Source of the DNA: Chitinophagaceae bacterium
Lineage (GTDB): Bacteria; Bacteroidota; Bacteroidia; Chitinophagales; Chitinophagaceae
Assembly (NCBI GenBank): GCA_020403455.1
Contig: JADBXP010000004.1
Location: 1 to 64,000, forward strand
Direction: 5' to 3'
DNA: 64,000 bases
Part shown: positions 9,018-19,764 of the stretch, piece by piece
How the letters are laid out: each line of letters opens with the position of its first letter
Numbering within the stretch: the first letter of the stretch is position 1
The notes under the pieces: generated by a model
Databases searched by the model: none
The model's input: the letters and a program-made list of their open reading frames with translations, nothing else
Told to the model about the DNA's origin: nothing
Program-made: the position numbers and the translations under genes

Positions 9018-11114
9018 ATGAAAAAAATCTTCCTTCTCCTCTTCTTGCCCCTGCAACTCTGTGCCCAACTGACCATGCATGATTTTAAAAATTATGCCTT
9101 CCCCACCGAACTCAAAGCGGGCCGGGGAAATCGGATCGCCTGGGCAATGGATGAAAAGGGTGTTAGAAATGTGTATGCAGCCGCCGGTCCTGATTTTACC
9201 CCCAGGAAAGTAACCGCTTTCACTCAAAACGATGGACAGGAAATTACTTCTCTGCAATTTTCACCCAATGGAGAATGGATCGTATTCGTGCGGGGCGGTG
9301 ACCATGGCGCTAACTATGATGCCTTGCAACCGATACAGGTAGCCGGTGAACCTCAACCTGCCAAAGTATCGGTCTGGTCGGTGCCTTTTGCAGGCGGAAC
9401 TGCCCGTTTGTTATCTGAAGGTGATGGCCCCACCATCCATCCCAACAACCAACAAGTGAGCTTCATCAAATCGGGACAGGTTTTTCAGGTAGCCATTCAA
9501 GGTTCATCGGCTGCGAAATCACTTTTTACCACAAGGGGCAATGTGGGCGCGCTGGAATGGACTTCCGATTCTTCCAATACCAAATTGTTATTTGTGGCGA
9601 ACAGAAATGATCACTCACTGATCGGAATGTATCGCAGCAAGGAAGACGTTATCCAATGGGTAGCCCCCTCCTTCAGCAGAGATCAATCTCCGCGCTGGTC
9701 ACCCGACGGTAAAAAAATAGTATTCATCAGAAGACCGGGAACCGGGGGTCAACCCGATTCCATGTTAGTGAAACCTGCCACCCCCTGGAAAATTGTCATC
9801 GCAGACCCCGAAGCCGGCACCCATCGTACCGTTTGGGAATCCTCGGGTAAAGGAACGGCTTCCTTTCCCACCACCCACGGTGGTGCCAACCTGCACTGGG
9901 CAGCCGGTGATCAACTTGTTTTTCTTTCCTACCAGGATGGATGGCCGCATTTGTACCGCCTTCCCGCCACAGGCGGAAAAGAAACATTGCTCACACCGGG
10001 CAATTTCATGTGCGAGCACATCAGCCTGAGTGCAGATCGCACCACACTCACGTTCAGTGCCAATGCGGGAAAAGATGCCAACGATATCGAAAGAAGACAT
10101 GCAGCAAGTGTTGCAGTGACCGGTGAACCCATGCAGGTGCTCACACCGGGAACCGATGCAGAATGGATGCCGGTAAGTTTATCGGATGGAAAATCGGTTG
10201 CCCTGATCAGCGCAACCGCCAGCAGACCTCCACTGCCTGCCATACTTCCACTGTCAGATAAAAAAATACAATTGCTGGGTGAGAAAGAATGGCTTTCACC
10301 GGAATTCCCATCAAAAGAATTCGTTACACCCATTCCTGTTACCTTCAAAGCAGCTGATGGCGTTCTTGTGCATGCACAATTGTTTCGGCAACCCGGCATC
10401 ACCGGTAAAAGACCCGCTATCGTTTATGTTCATGGTGGTCCTCCCCGCCAAATGCTGCTGAGCTGGCATTATTCAGATTACTATTCCAATGCCTATGCCA
10501 GCAATCAATACCTTGCCCACCTCGGTTTTGTTGTTTTGTCTGTCAACTATCGGCTGGGCATCGGCTATGGATATGCTTTTCACCAACCTGCTAAAGGTGG
10601 TGCTATGGGGGCATCCGAATACCAGGACATCAAAGCAGCCGGTCAATGGTTGCAGCAACAAAGTTTTGTTGACCCGCAACGCATCGGCATCTATGGCGGA
10701 TCCTATGGCGGCTATCTCACAGCTCTGGCTCTGGCGCGTGATTCAAAAATTTTTGCTGCCGGAGTAGATATACATGGCGTACACGACTGGACCATCCAGG
10801 CATCCATGAACGCACAAAATGATAAATTCGAGAAAGCCCCCGACAGAGAACTGGCATTGAAAATTGCCTGGACATCATCTCCCATCTCCGACCTGAGTAA
10901 ATGGACTTCCCCCGTGATGATCATTCATGCCGATGATGACCGCAACGTTCGATTCAATCAAAGCGTTGACCTCGTGAACCGGCTGACGAAAAGAAAAATT
11001 CCCATGGAAACCATGATGATACCCGATGATACCCATCACTGGATGAACCACAACAATGCCGTAGGCGTTTATCAGTCCGCTGCAGAGTTCTTCGTTAAAA
11101 AACTTAAACCCTGA
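9018..11114 (+). CDS. S9 family peptidase (prolyl oligopeptidase) with TolB/WD40-type propeller
   Basis: GIYGGSYGGYLTALAL nucleophile elbow; DDDRNVRF and DDTHHW for Asp/His; N-terminal propeller repeats; signal peptide. Confidence 0.93.
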   Translation: MKKIFLLLFLPLQLCAQLTMHDFKNYAFPTELKAGRGNRIAWAMDEKGVRNVYAAAGPDFTPRKVTAFTQNDGQEITSLQFSPNGEWIVFVRGGDHGANYDALQPIQVAGEPQPAKVSVWSVPFAGGTARLLSEGDGPTIHPNNQQVSFIKSGQVFQVAIQGSSAAKSLFTTRGNVGALEWTSDSSNTKLLFVANRNDHSLIGMYRSKEDVIQWVAPSFSRDQSPRWSPDGKKIVFIRRPGTGGQPDSMLVKPATPWKIVIADPEAGTHRTVWESSGKGTASFPTTHGGANLHWAAGDQLVFLSYQDGWPHLYRLPATGGKETLLTPGNFMCEHISLSADRTTLTFSANAGKDANDIERRHAASVAVTGEPMQVLTPGTDAEWMPVSLSDGKSVALISATASRPPLPAILPLSDKKIQLLGEKEWLSPEFPSKEFVTPIPVTFKAADGVLVHAQLFRQPGITGKRPAIVYVHGGPPRQMLLSWHYSDYYSNAYASNQYLAHLGFVVLSVNYRLGIGYGYAFHQPAKGGAMGASEYQDIKAAGQWLQQQSFVDPQRIGIYGGSYGGYLTALALARDSKIFAAGVDIHGVHDWTIQASMNAQNDKFEKAPDRELALKIAWTSSPISDLSKWTSPVMIIHADDDRNVRFNQSVDLVNRLTKRKIPMETMMIPDDTHHWMNHNNAVGVYQSAAEFFVKKLKP

Positions 11115-11118
11115 TCAC

Positions 11119-13320
11119 ATGATCGCACCGATAAAAAAATGGGGCGGCAGTCTTTTGCTCTCCTCACTGTTTTTCATCTCCCATGCCCAAAGTTTTACTC
11201 CTGCAGAAATCTCCCGCTGGGAGAAAAGAGCTTCTGCCACCAACATCATCAGAGACAAGTGGGGCATTGCCCATGTTATGGGAAAAACGGATGCCGATGC
11301 AGTTTTCGGTTTGTTGTATGCCCAGTGTGAAGATGATTTTCCACGGGTTGAAATGAATTACATCGAAAAGCTGGGAAGAATGGCGGAAGTTACAGGAGAG
11401 AAAGACTTGTATGAAGATCTGCTGATACGACTGATCATCGATACCGCCGATGCCAAAAAAGATTTCCAAACGGCCCCTGTCTGGCTGAAATCATTGCTGC
11501 AAGCCTATGCCGATGGCATCAACTACTATTTGTACAAACACCCCGGTGTTCGTCCCGCCTTATTACAAAAATTCGAACCCTGGTTCCCACTGTTGTGGAC
11601 CGACGGAAGCATTGGTGCCATTGATATTGCAGAGATAACCGTGAACGACCTGAAAAAATTCTATGGCAAGGGAGCAGTTGCGCTGAATACAGACACCAAA
11701 AAAACAGATCCGCCAACAGACGGCTCCAATGGCTTTGCTTTTGCACCTTCCATTACCGAATCGGGCAATGCCATTCTTTACATCAATCCGCACACCACTT
11801 TCTATTTCCGCCCGGAAATTTCCATGCAAAGTGATGAAGGCCTGCATGTATATGGTGCAGTCACCTGGGGACAATTCTTCATCTACCAGGGATTCAATGA
11901 ACACTGCGGTTGGATGCATACATCCAGTTACAGCGATGTGGCAGATACCTATCTAGAGAAGGTCAGCAAAAACGAAAAAGGAGAATGGGTCTATGAATAC
12001 AATGGCAAGACACGCCCCGTAACAAACAGGAACATTACTATTTATTACACAGATAAGGGGGTGAAAAAAGAGAAAACTTTTACCGGTTATTTCACGCACC
12101 ACGGACCGGTGATGTCGGAAAAAAACGGACAGTGGATCAGCGTGAGAGCCAATAACCGCGATATCAAAGGATTGATTCAATCCTGGCAACGCACCAAGGC
12201 CACGAATTTTGCCGCCTTCAACCAGGCCATGTCTTTACTGGCCAATACTTCCAACAACACCGTGTATGCTGATGACAAAGGAAACATCGCCTACTGGCAT
12301 GGAAACTTCATGCCGAAAAGAAATCCTGCTTTCAACTGGCAGCAACCCGTGGATGGTTCAGTAATAGCCACCGAATGGCAGGGATTGCATACACTGAATG
12401 AACTCATCACGATAAAAAATCCTGCCAACGGGTGGATACAAAACTGCAATTCCAGTCCCTTCACCGCTGCAGGTCCTCTTAGTCCGATAAAAGAGCGCTT
12501 CCCAAAATACATGGCACCCAATGGAGATAATTTCAGGGGCATACGGGCTGTACAATTGCTCACCCCTGCCAGGAAATACAATCTAGATAAGGTCATCGAA
12601 ACGGGGTATGATACCCACCTGACTGCTTTTGATCTGTTGATACCGGCACTGGAAAAAGCCTGGCGCAAAGGTGACACGACTGAATACCTGTTAAGAGGGG
12701 TGATGCAAACTTTGCTGAGCTGGGACCGCCGCTCCTCTGTTAATTCGGTAGCAACAACAGTGGCCATTGAATGGGCACAAAAATTATGGCCCGTTATATT
12801 AAAGGGCAATGGAGATCCGGAAGAAGATCCGGATGTGGTGGAGAAAACAAAACGATTCTGCGATAAAGCCGATCCTGCTCAAATGTTGGTGCCTCTTCGT
12901 TCCACCATTGCAGAGTTGATGCGGAAGTTCGGAAGCTGGGAAAAGCCCTGGGGGGAAGTCAATCGCTTTCAGCGACTGACGGGCAATATCCGGGAGAGCT
13001 TCGATGACAACCAGCCATCCATACCCTGTGGCTTTGCTGCTTCCACCTGGGGATCTTTGCCTTCCTATGTAAGCAGATCTTATCCCAATACCCGCTTTAG
13101 ATACGGTAATAGTGGAAATAGTTTTGTTTGTGCGGTTGAATTTGGAAAAAAGGTGAAAGCCCGTTCAGTTTTAGCGGGTGGCGTGAACGGAGTGCCTTCC
13201 TCTCCTTATTTCAATAACCAGGGAGAAATGTACACGAAAGGAGAATTCAAGGAAGTGTTGTTCTACAAGGAAGATATTCTGAACAATGCGGTGAAGCAAT
13301 ATCAACCGGGCAAAGAATAA
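11119..13320 (+). CDS. Penicillin acylase family protein (Ntn hydrolase)
   Basis: Signal peptide; RDKWGIAHVMGKTDADAVFGLLYAQCEDDFPRVE; DGSNGFAFAPS candidate Ser nucleophile junction. Confidence 0.93.
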   Translation: MIAPIKKWGGSLLLSSLFFISHAQSFTPAEISRWEKRASATNIIRDKWGIAHVMGKTDADAVFGLLYAQCEDDFPRVEMNYIEKLGRMAEVTGEKDLYEDLLIRLIIDTADAKKDFQTAPVWLKSLLQAYADGINYYLYKHPGVRPALLQKFEPWFPLLWTDGSIGAIDIAEITVNDLKKFYGKGAVALNTDTKKTDPPTDGSNGFAFAPSITESGNAILYINPHTTFYFRPEISMQSDEGLHVYGAVTWGQFFIYQGFNEHCGWMHTSSYSDVADTYLEKVSKNEKGEWVYEYNGKTRPVTNRNITIYYTDKGVKKEKTFTGYFTHHGPVMSEKNGQWISVRANNRDIKGLIQSWQRTKATNFAAFNQAMSLLANTSNNTVYADDKGNIAYWHGNFMPKRNPAFNWQQPVDGSVIATEWQGLHTLNELITIKNPANGWIQNCNSSPFTAAGPLSPIKERFPKYMAPNGDNFRGIRAVQLLTPARKYNLDKVIETGYDTHLTAFDLLIPALEKAWRKGDTTEYLLRGVMQTLLSWDRRSSVNSVATTVAIEWAQKLWPVILKGNGDPEEDPDVVEKTKRFCDKADPAQMLVPLRSTIAELMRKFGSWEKPWGEVNRFQRLTGNIRESFDDNQPSIPCGFAASTWGSLPSYVSRSYPNTRFRYGNSGNSFVCAVEFGKKVKARSVLAGGVNGVPSSPYFNNQGEMYTKGEFKEVLFYKEDILNNAVKQYQPGKE

Positions 13321-13331
13321 AATATTCATCA

Positions 13332-13856
13332 ATGAATTCCGCTACCCTGCAAGCTTTTCGGTGGATCAAGATCATTTCGGTGGGCTCACTGGGTCTCATG
13401 AGTATGCTGATCTTTCTCGGGAATACCACCGATTATAATTCCAACTACCAGTTCGTTGAACATGTGATGAAGATGGATACGGTATTTCCCAATAGCAGGT
13501 TACTGTACCGTTCGATACAACAACCCTGGGTATATCATACTGCCTATATTTTTTTGATCGCACTGGAACTCATCATTGCGCTCTTATGTATTCACGGCAG
13601 CAGGCAGATGTTCATCAAAAGACGCGAGCCTGCAGCAGTTTTCTTTGAAGCCAAACACCGGGCAGTCATGGGTCTGGGATTGGGCATCTTACTTTGGTTC
13701 ACCGGCTTTGAAGTGATTGGCGGCGAATGGTTCGCCATGTGGCAAAGCAATACATGGAACGGACTTGATAGTGCGAACCGCATCATTTTATTCAAGATGC
13801 TCACGCTGATCCTGCTCTACCTGAAAGAACCTGAATACAAGACCACCAATATTTAG
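13332..13856 (+). CDS. DUF2165-like small integral membrane protein
   Basis: Multiple TM helices with conserved-looking GEWFAMWQSNTWNGLDSANRI; 3' end overlaps the convergent gene by 4 bp. Confidence 0.75.
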   Translation: MNSATLQAFRWIKIISVGSLGLMSMLIFLGNTTDYNSNYQFVEHVMKMDTVFPNSRLLYRSIQQPWVYHTAYIFLIALELIIALLCIHGSRQMFIKRREPAAVFFEAKHRAVMGLGLGILLWFTGFEVIGGEWFAMWQSNTWNGLDSANRIILFKMLTLILLYLKEPEYKTTNI

Positions 13857-15412
13857 TTCTTTTGAAGCGTGATATGATATTCCTGTATGCGTGCAGGCGT
13901 TTCGGGTGTTAAGGTAAAGCTGATGCGGATGTTTCCCTTTTCACCCTTTTGTATGAAGTAACCCCGCAACTGATTTTCCGGAACCACCTCGCCGACTTCG
14001 AGTATACGACCTGCTGCTGTATAAATGGCTCTTGCTTCTTCGCGAAGTTTGCTCATGTAATAATCATCGAAAAAATTCTCTGCGAAGAAGCCGGTATTGG
14101 CAGCACCGTCCCACTCCGGTAAAAGGCGAACCAGAGCATCTCTTCTCTCCGTCAACACTTTCGAAGGTGGCAAGGTCATAGGTTGTAATCCGGATAAACG
14201 CAACAAGGTGTCCATCACTGCTACGTTGGCAAGACTGGTAGGGGCATAGGTCACATTCCCAAAGAACATCAATCCGATACCATATTCCGGTAACATGACC
14301 CAGTTGCTGCCAAAACCCGGCAACCCGCCGCTATGACCAACAGTTTTTCTTCCCTCACCATCTTCCGCATAACGAAGTCCATAACCATATGCTGCAGTTA
14401 ACGGAATGGCTCTGCCGGAGGGATAGCGATAATTGGCATTCACAGAAGCCAGTCGCCAGGGTTGGTGCATTTCACGCAAACTGCTGCGCTTGAGTGGCCC
14501 AACTTCCGGGTTATTCCGTACCGGCCATGCCTGCAAATGAAAAGCTACATATTTACTGAGTGATTCGATGGAAGTCAGCATGCCACCCATAGCACCCCAT
14601 ACGCCATCACTGAGCAAGGCCTCTTCTTTCCAGTCATTGTTCACCCAGCGATAACCATGTGCCAACAAAGGCGCTGCCACTTTCTTGTATTCCCAGCTAC
14701 TCTGTGCCATGCCTAATGGTTGCCAGATATTTTTTTCTATAAAAGTACTGTAGGGTTGTCCGCTAACTTTTTGAATGATGTATCCCAACAAAGCAAAACC
14801 GAGGTTGCTGTATTCATAGGCAATGCCGGGAACATTGGAGAAACTGATTTTTTGTCGCAACAACTCCAGTAATTGCTGATCGGTATCGGCCAGTTGCCGA
14901 TCGCCCCAGGGATTGTCTTCGGGAAAGCCCGCGGAATGGGTCATCAGGTGCCGAACGGTAATTTCAGGTGCATCGGCAGTGAGTTGCTGTCCTTTTAATT
15001 CAGGAATATATTTGCTCACAGGATCATCTAATTGCAATTTACCCTGGTCTCTCAGTTGAAGGATGGCCATGGCGGTAAAGCTCTTACTCATAGATGCAAT
15101 GCGAAAAACAGAGCGGGTGGTGGCAGGAACTTTTTTATTGATATCCGCCCAGCCGCCACTGCCTGAGAAGATCAGTTTACCATCGGCGACCACGCCGAAT
15201 GCATAGCCCGGAAAATGATTCTTTTCAGCATACTCCCGGTACATTTTTTCTATCAGTGGAAAATAGGCCGTCAATTTTTTCACCCGGTCCTTATCAGCAA
15301 AGTAGGGCGTTGCATAATTGCCGGACTGAGCAGAAAGCTTTACGGCAGTGGTTGAAATCAAAGCGAAGCTGAAAAGCAGGGGGAGGAATGTTTTCCTAAG
15401 AAGTAGTGCCAT
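13853..15412 (-). CDS. Secreted serine hydrolase (beta-lactamase/PBP-like)
   Basis: ORF 13853..15529; likely start at internal Met 15412 (MALLLRKTFLPLLFSFALISTTAVKLSAQ). SMSKSFTAM (SxxK), YSNLGF, HSGGLPGFGS. Confidence 0.9.
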   Translation of the reverse strand: MALLLRKTFLPLLFSFALISTTAVKLSAQSGNYATPYFADKDRVKKLTAYFPLIEKMYREYAEKNHFPGYAFGVVADGKLIFSGSGGWADINKKVPATTRSVFRIASMSKSFTAMAILQLRDQGKLQLDDPVSKYIPELKGQQLTADAPEITVRHLMTHSAGFPEDNPWGDRQLADTDQQLLELLRQKISFSNVPGIAYEYSNLGFALLGYIIQKVSGQPYSTFIEKNIWQPLGMAQSSWEYKKVAAPLLAHGYRWVNNDWKEEALLSDGVWGAMGGMLTSIESLSKYVAFHLQAWPVRNNPEVGPLKRSSLREMHQPWRLASVNANYRYPSGRAIPLTAAYGYGLRYAEDGEGRKTVGHSGGLPGFGSNWVMLPEYGIGLMFFGNVTYAPTSLANVAVMDTLLRLSGLQPMTLPPSKVLTERRDALVRLLPEWDGAANTGFFAENFFDDYYMSKLREEARAIYTAAGRILEVGEVVPENQLRGYFIQKGEKGNIRISFTLTPETPARIQEYHITLQKN

Positions 15413-15470
15413 ACAAATAGAGTTGCTTAAAGCTACTCGTTTTTTTGTTGGCGGAAAAAAGGTATTGAGG

Positions 15471-16268
15471 TTACCCTTTATTAGAGTTGTTTTTAGGTCT
15501 TGATTTTTTTGAAACCGCCTTTTGGGCACTTGCTCTTGGTAGAGTTGCTTTTTTTACAGCAGCTTTTTTTGTAGCATTTCTTTGTGGTGTAGGTTTTTGG
15601 GAAGCGGTTTTTTTGGCTGTAGCTTTTTTGGCGGCAGCCTGATAAAACTTACAGGTATCTTGTAATCCACATGCAGCACATTTCGGATTGCGTGCCGTAC
15701 ACAAATAGCGACCATGGAGGATGAGCCAGTGATGTGCTTTGTGTACGAGGTGACGGGGAATGTGTTGAATCAGTTGTTTTTCTACTGCGAGGGGGGTGGT
15801 TGCTTTTGTGCTGACCAGGCCGATGCGCTTGCTCACGCGAAATACATGGGTATCTACCGCCATGTTGGGTTGCTGGTCGATGACGCTGGTAATAACGTTG
15901 GCGGTTTTTCTTCCCACCCCGGGCAGTTGTACCAATTCCTCGACAGTCAGAGGAACTTCGCCCTTGAATTTCTCCATCAGCAATTCAGCCATCCCGATCA
16001 GGTGTTTGCTTTTGTTGTTGGGGTAGGAAATGCTTCTGATCAGGGCAAAGACATCATCAAATGTGCCGGCGGCCAGTTTTTCCGGGGTAGGATATTTTTT
16101 AAATATAGCCGGTGTTACCATGTTCACCCGCTTGTCGGTGCATTGAGCGGAAAGAATAACTGCTACCAGCAATTCGTAGGGATTGCCGTAAGACAATTCG
16201 GTTTCAGCGATGGGGAATTGTTCATCGAGCCAGGAAAGGGCTTTCGCATATCGGTCTGCCAGCTTCAT
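15471..16268 (-). CDS. nth: Endonuclease III with Lys/Ala-rich C-terminal tail
   Basis: LLVAVILSAQCTDKRVN, LPGVGRKTANVI, VDTHVFRVSKRIGL, C-X6-C-X2-C-X5-C (CTARNPKCAACGLQDTC) Fe-S cluster; then about 55 aa basic tail. Confidence 0.95.
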   Translation of the reverse strand: MKLADRYAKALSWLDEQFPIAETELSYGNPYELLVAVILSAQCTDKRVNMVTPAIFKKYPTPEKLAAGTFDDVFALIRSISYPNNKSKHLIGMAELLMEKFKGEVPLTVEELVQLPGVGRKTANVITSVIDQQPNMAVDTHVFRVSKRIGLVSTKATTPLAVEKQLIQHIPRHLVHKAHHWLILHGRYLCTARNPKCAACGLQDTCKFYQAAAKKATAKKTASQKPTPQRNATKKAAVKKATLPRASAQKAVSKKSRPKNNSNKG

Positions 16269-16315
16269 GCAGCAAAAATAGCCGATTCGAAGGAGGAATG
16301 ATCAGTGGCCAACTA

Positions 16316-16561
16316 CTACTTACCTGTTTTACGCGATGTGGACTTAATCCCTGCTTTTTGCAATAATTGTTGAATTGATGCCGGGGAAGGAGAGGGCAAT
16401 TTCTTTAGTTCCAATTGATGGAGTGTTCCTTTGAGTTGATTCATGCGTTGAACTATGACCCCTTTCTTTTGGTTCAGCTCTTTTTCTATCAACGCTTTGA
16501 GCACGGGAGGTGCCTCGTTGTAGATATACAGTATAAGATCTTCATCCGTTATTTCCTTCAT
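16316..16561 (-). CDS. Small hypothetical protein (81 aa)
   Basis: Intact ORF between nth and the septum initiator gene on the same strand. Confidence 0.6.
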   Translation of the reverse strand: MKEITDEDLILYIYNEAPPVLKALIEKELNQKKGVIVQRMNQLKGTLHQLELKKLPSPSPASIQQLLQKAGIKSTSRKTGK

Positions 16562-16668
16562 AGTTGCCCGACAATAATCAATGCCGTCGGGTTAGAACGG
16601 AGAATCTGCCCATGATATTGCAGAAAAGGGTTGTAAGGACTTCTTAAAACTGCGAACGAATTTTGGCC

Positions 16669-16974
16669 TTATTTAGTATTCAGAGCAGTAGAATCATCCA
16701 GAATGAACAAGTCTTCTCCCTCCCGCTTCATCATATAACGTTCCCGCGCATACTTTTCTATGGCAGCCGGATTGCTTTGTAAATCGGAGAGGGCACGGCC
16801 GGATTGCTCGATTTCTTTTTGATAAAAAGCTTTTTTGGCTTCCAGTTCCTTCAGCTCTTTTCGGCGCTGTAGTTGCTGAAAGATATCACGCTGGTCGAAG
16901 AACAACAGCCATACCAGGAAAAGGGTAACCGCCAGCAGGTATTTATTGGTAAGAAGTCGGGTATAGCGCTGCAT
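16669..16974 (-). CDS. Septum formation initiator family protein (FtsB/DivIC-like)
   Basis: N-terminal TM plus coiled coil; IEKYARERYMMKREGEDLFIL motif; adjacent to enolase, as commonly seen. Confidence 0.85.
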   Translation of the reverse strand: MQRYTRLLTNKYLLAVTLFLVWLLFFDQRDIFQQLQRRKELKELEAKKAFYQKEIEQSGRALSDLQSNPAAIEKYARERYMMKREGEDLFILDDSTALNTK

Positions 16975-17081
16975 GGTGGAATAGAATATTCAAAGTTAGT
17001 ACAAACCAATTGCCACTACCCTGCAAAAAAATACACAGGTGTTAAAAAGCCCGCAATAAAAAACTTCTCGCAATAGTTCGC

Positions 17082-18377
<1,296 letters not shown>

Positions 18378-18495
18378 TCATTTTTAGTTGGTCAGAATAA
18401 ATTTTATTTGTGCCGCAAGGTAATTAATTGAAACTGGTTAGCGAAAAATACGGCCATTTTCATTGCAAAATGCGGATTTTGTTAGCTTGTAACGT

Positions 18496-19410
18496 CTACG
18501 GCTGCTGTGAAGTCAGCTGTCGAAATACATCTTCGAGTGATGATTCTTCCCGTTGGAAGGACAACAGTGTATATCCTTTTTGAACAGTCCATTGCATCAA
18601 AGCCCTGCTGAGCTGTTCTGCATCTTGCGTGCTGATGCGGTAACGGCCTCCGCCCATAGCAATTAACTGATGAACGCCGGGTACTTCCCTCCATTCCTGC
18701 TCTGCCACTTCCTCTCGCAATTGAACTTCCAGGACCTGTCCGGAGTTCTCTTCCTGCTGCAATTGGCGAATTCTGTTATCGGCCACTACTTTCCCCTGGT
18801 GGAGAATGATCACCCGATCACAGATGGCCTCCACTTCCTGCAAAATATGAGAAGAAAATAAAATGGTTTTGTCAGCACCCTGCTTTCGAATCACCTCCCT
18901 GATTTCTACAATCTGGTTGGGGTCTAGACCACTGGTAGGTTCATCTAATATCAATACCGGCGGATTATGCACCAGTGCTGCTGCCAGTCCGACCCGTTGC
19001 TTGTACCCTTTGGACAATTGTCCGCATTTTTTGTGTGCCTCGCGGGTAAGTCCGGTCATTTCGATGACCTGGTTGATCGCTTTCTCCGGAGCCGGCAGGT
19101 GATGAACACCGGCGATGAATTGCAGATATTCCCGAACATACATGTCGTAATACAGGGGGTTGGCTTCGGGTAAATACCCTATTTTTTTTCGCACTTCCAG
19201 CGGATGCTCTGCCACCGACAAGCCTTCTACCTGAATGGTGCCCGCATCGGGTTGAACGTACCCTGTGATCATTTTGAGTGTGGTGCTTTTTCCGGCACCG
19301 TTGGGACCTAAAAATCCGACGATCTCACCGCGTTGCAGTTCAAAGGACACGCCTCCAACAGCCAGTTGGTTACCATAGCGTTTTTGAATACCTGCAACAA
19401 TAATGGACAT
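18496..19410 (-). CDS. gldA: ABC transporter ATP-binding protein, GldA-like (gliding motility)
   Basis: GPNGAGKST, LSKGYKQRVGLAAALVHNPPVLILDEPTSGLDP; length and sequence resemble GldA. Confidence 0.75.
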   Translation of the reverse strand: MSIIVAGIQKRYGNQLAVGGVSFELQRGEIVGFLGPNGAGKSTTLKMITGYVQPDAGTIQVEGLSVAEHPLEVRKKIGYLPEANPLYYDMYVREYLQFIAGVHHLPAPEKAINQVIEMTGLTREAHKKCGQLSKGYKQRVGLAAALVHNPPVLILDEPTSGLDPNQIVEIREVIRKQGADKTILFSSHILQEVEAICDRVIILHQGKVVADNRIRQLQQEENSGQVLEVQLREEVAEQEWREVPGVHQLIAMGGGRYRISTQDAEQLSRALMQWTVQKGYTLLSFQREESSLEDVFRQLTSQQP

Positions 19411-19493
19411 GAAGTTGAATTATTGCCAAAAATACCGCAGAACCGTTGATTCATCGCTGATGAAAACAGATTCAGGGATAAAATAATGTGAAA

Positions 19494-19748
19494 TTATCGA
19501 TCGCCTGAACCAGGAGCATCCGATTCTTCGGGCAGGTGATCATAGGCACCCCGCAGTGCCAAAATGCCGAAGAAAACCATGCCTGCAGCGATGGGTAGCG
19601 CCACCAGCGTAAATATTCCCCATTGGATCCAGGTGTCTGCGACGGGTTTTTCGTGTATTTCAGCAGCTGCGGTTCGGAGGAGAAAATACATGGCAACCGG
19701 TCCCAGTGCTATCCAAAGAATGCCGGCATATCGCTTTACTAAATTCAT
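19494..19748 (-). CDS. Small two-TM hypothetical protein
   Basis: Likely start at internal Met 19748 of ORF 19494..20015: MNLVKRYAGILWIALGPVAMYFLLRTAAAEIHEKPVADTWIQWGIFTLVALPIAAGMVFFGILALRGAYDHLPEE. Confidence 0.7.
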   Translation of the reverse strand: MNLVKRYAGILWIALGPVAMYFLLRTAAAEIHEKPVADTWIQWGIFTLVALPIAAGMVFFGILALRGAYDHLPEESDAPGSGDR

Positions 19749-19764
19749 AGAATAGTTGTTAGGG

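Noticed and set aside
9765-10402. Overlapping ORFs inside the S9 peptidase gene on both strands
   Set aside because: No recognisable domains and fully contained in a well-supported CDS.
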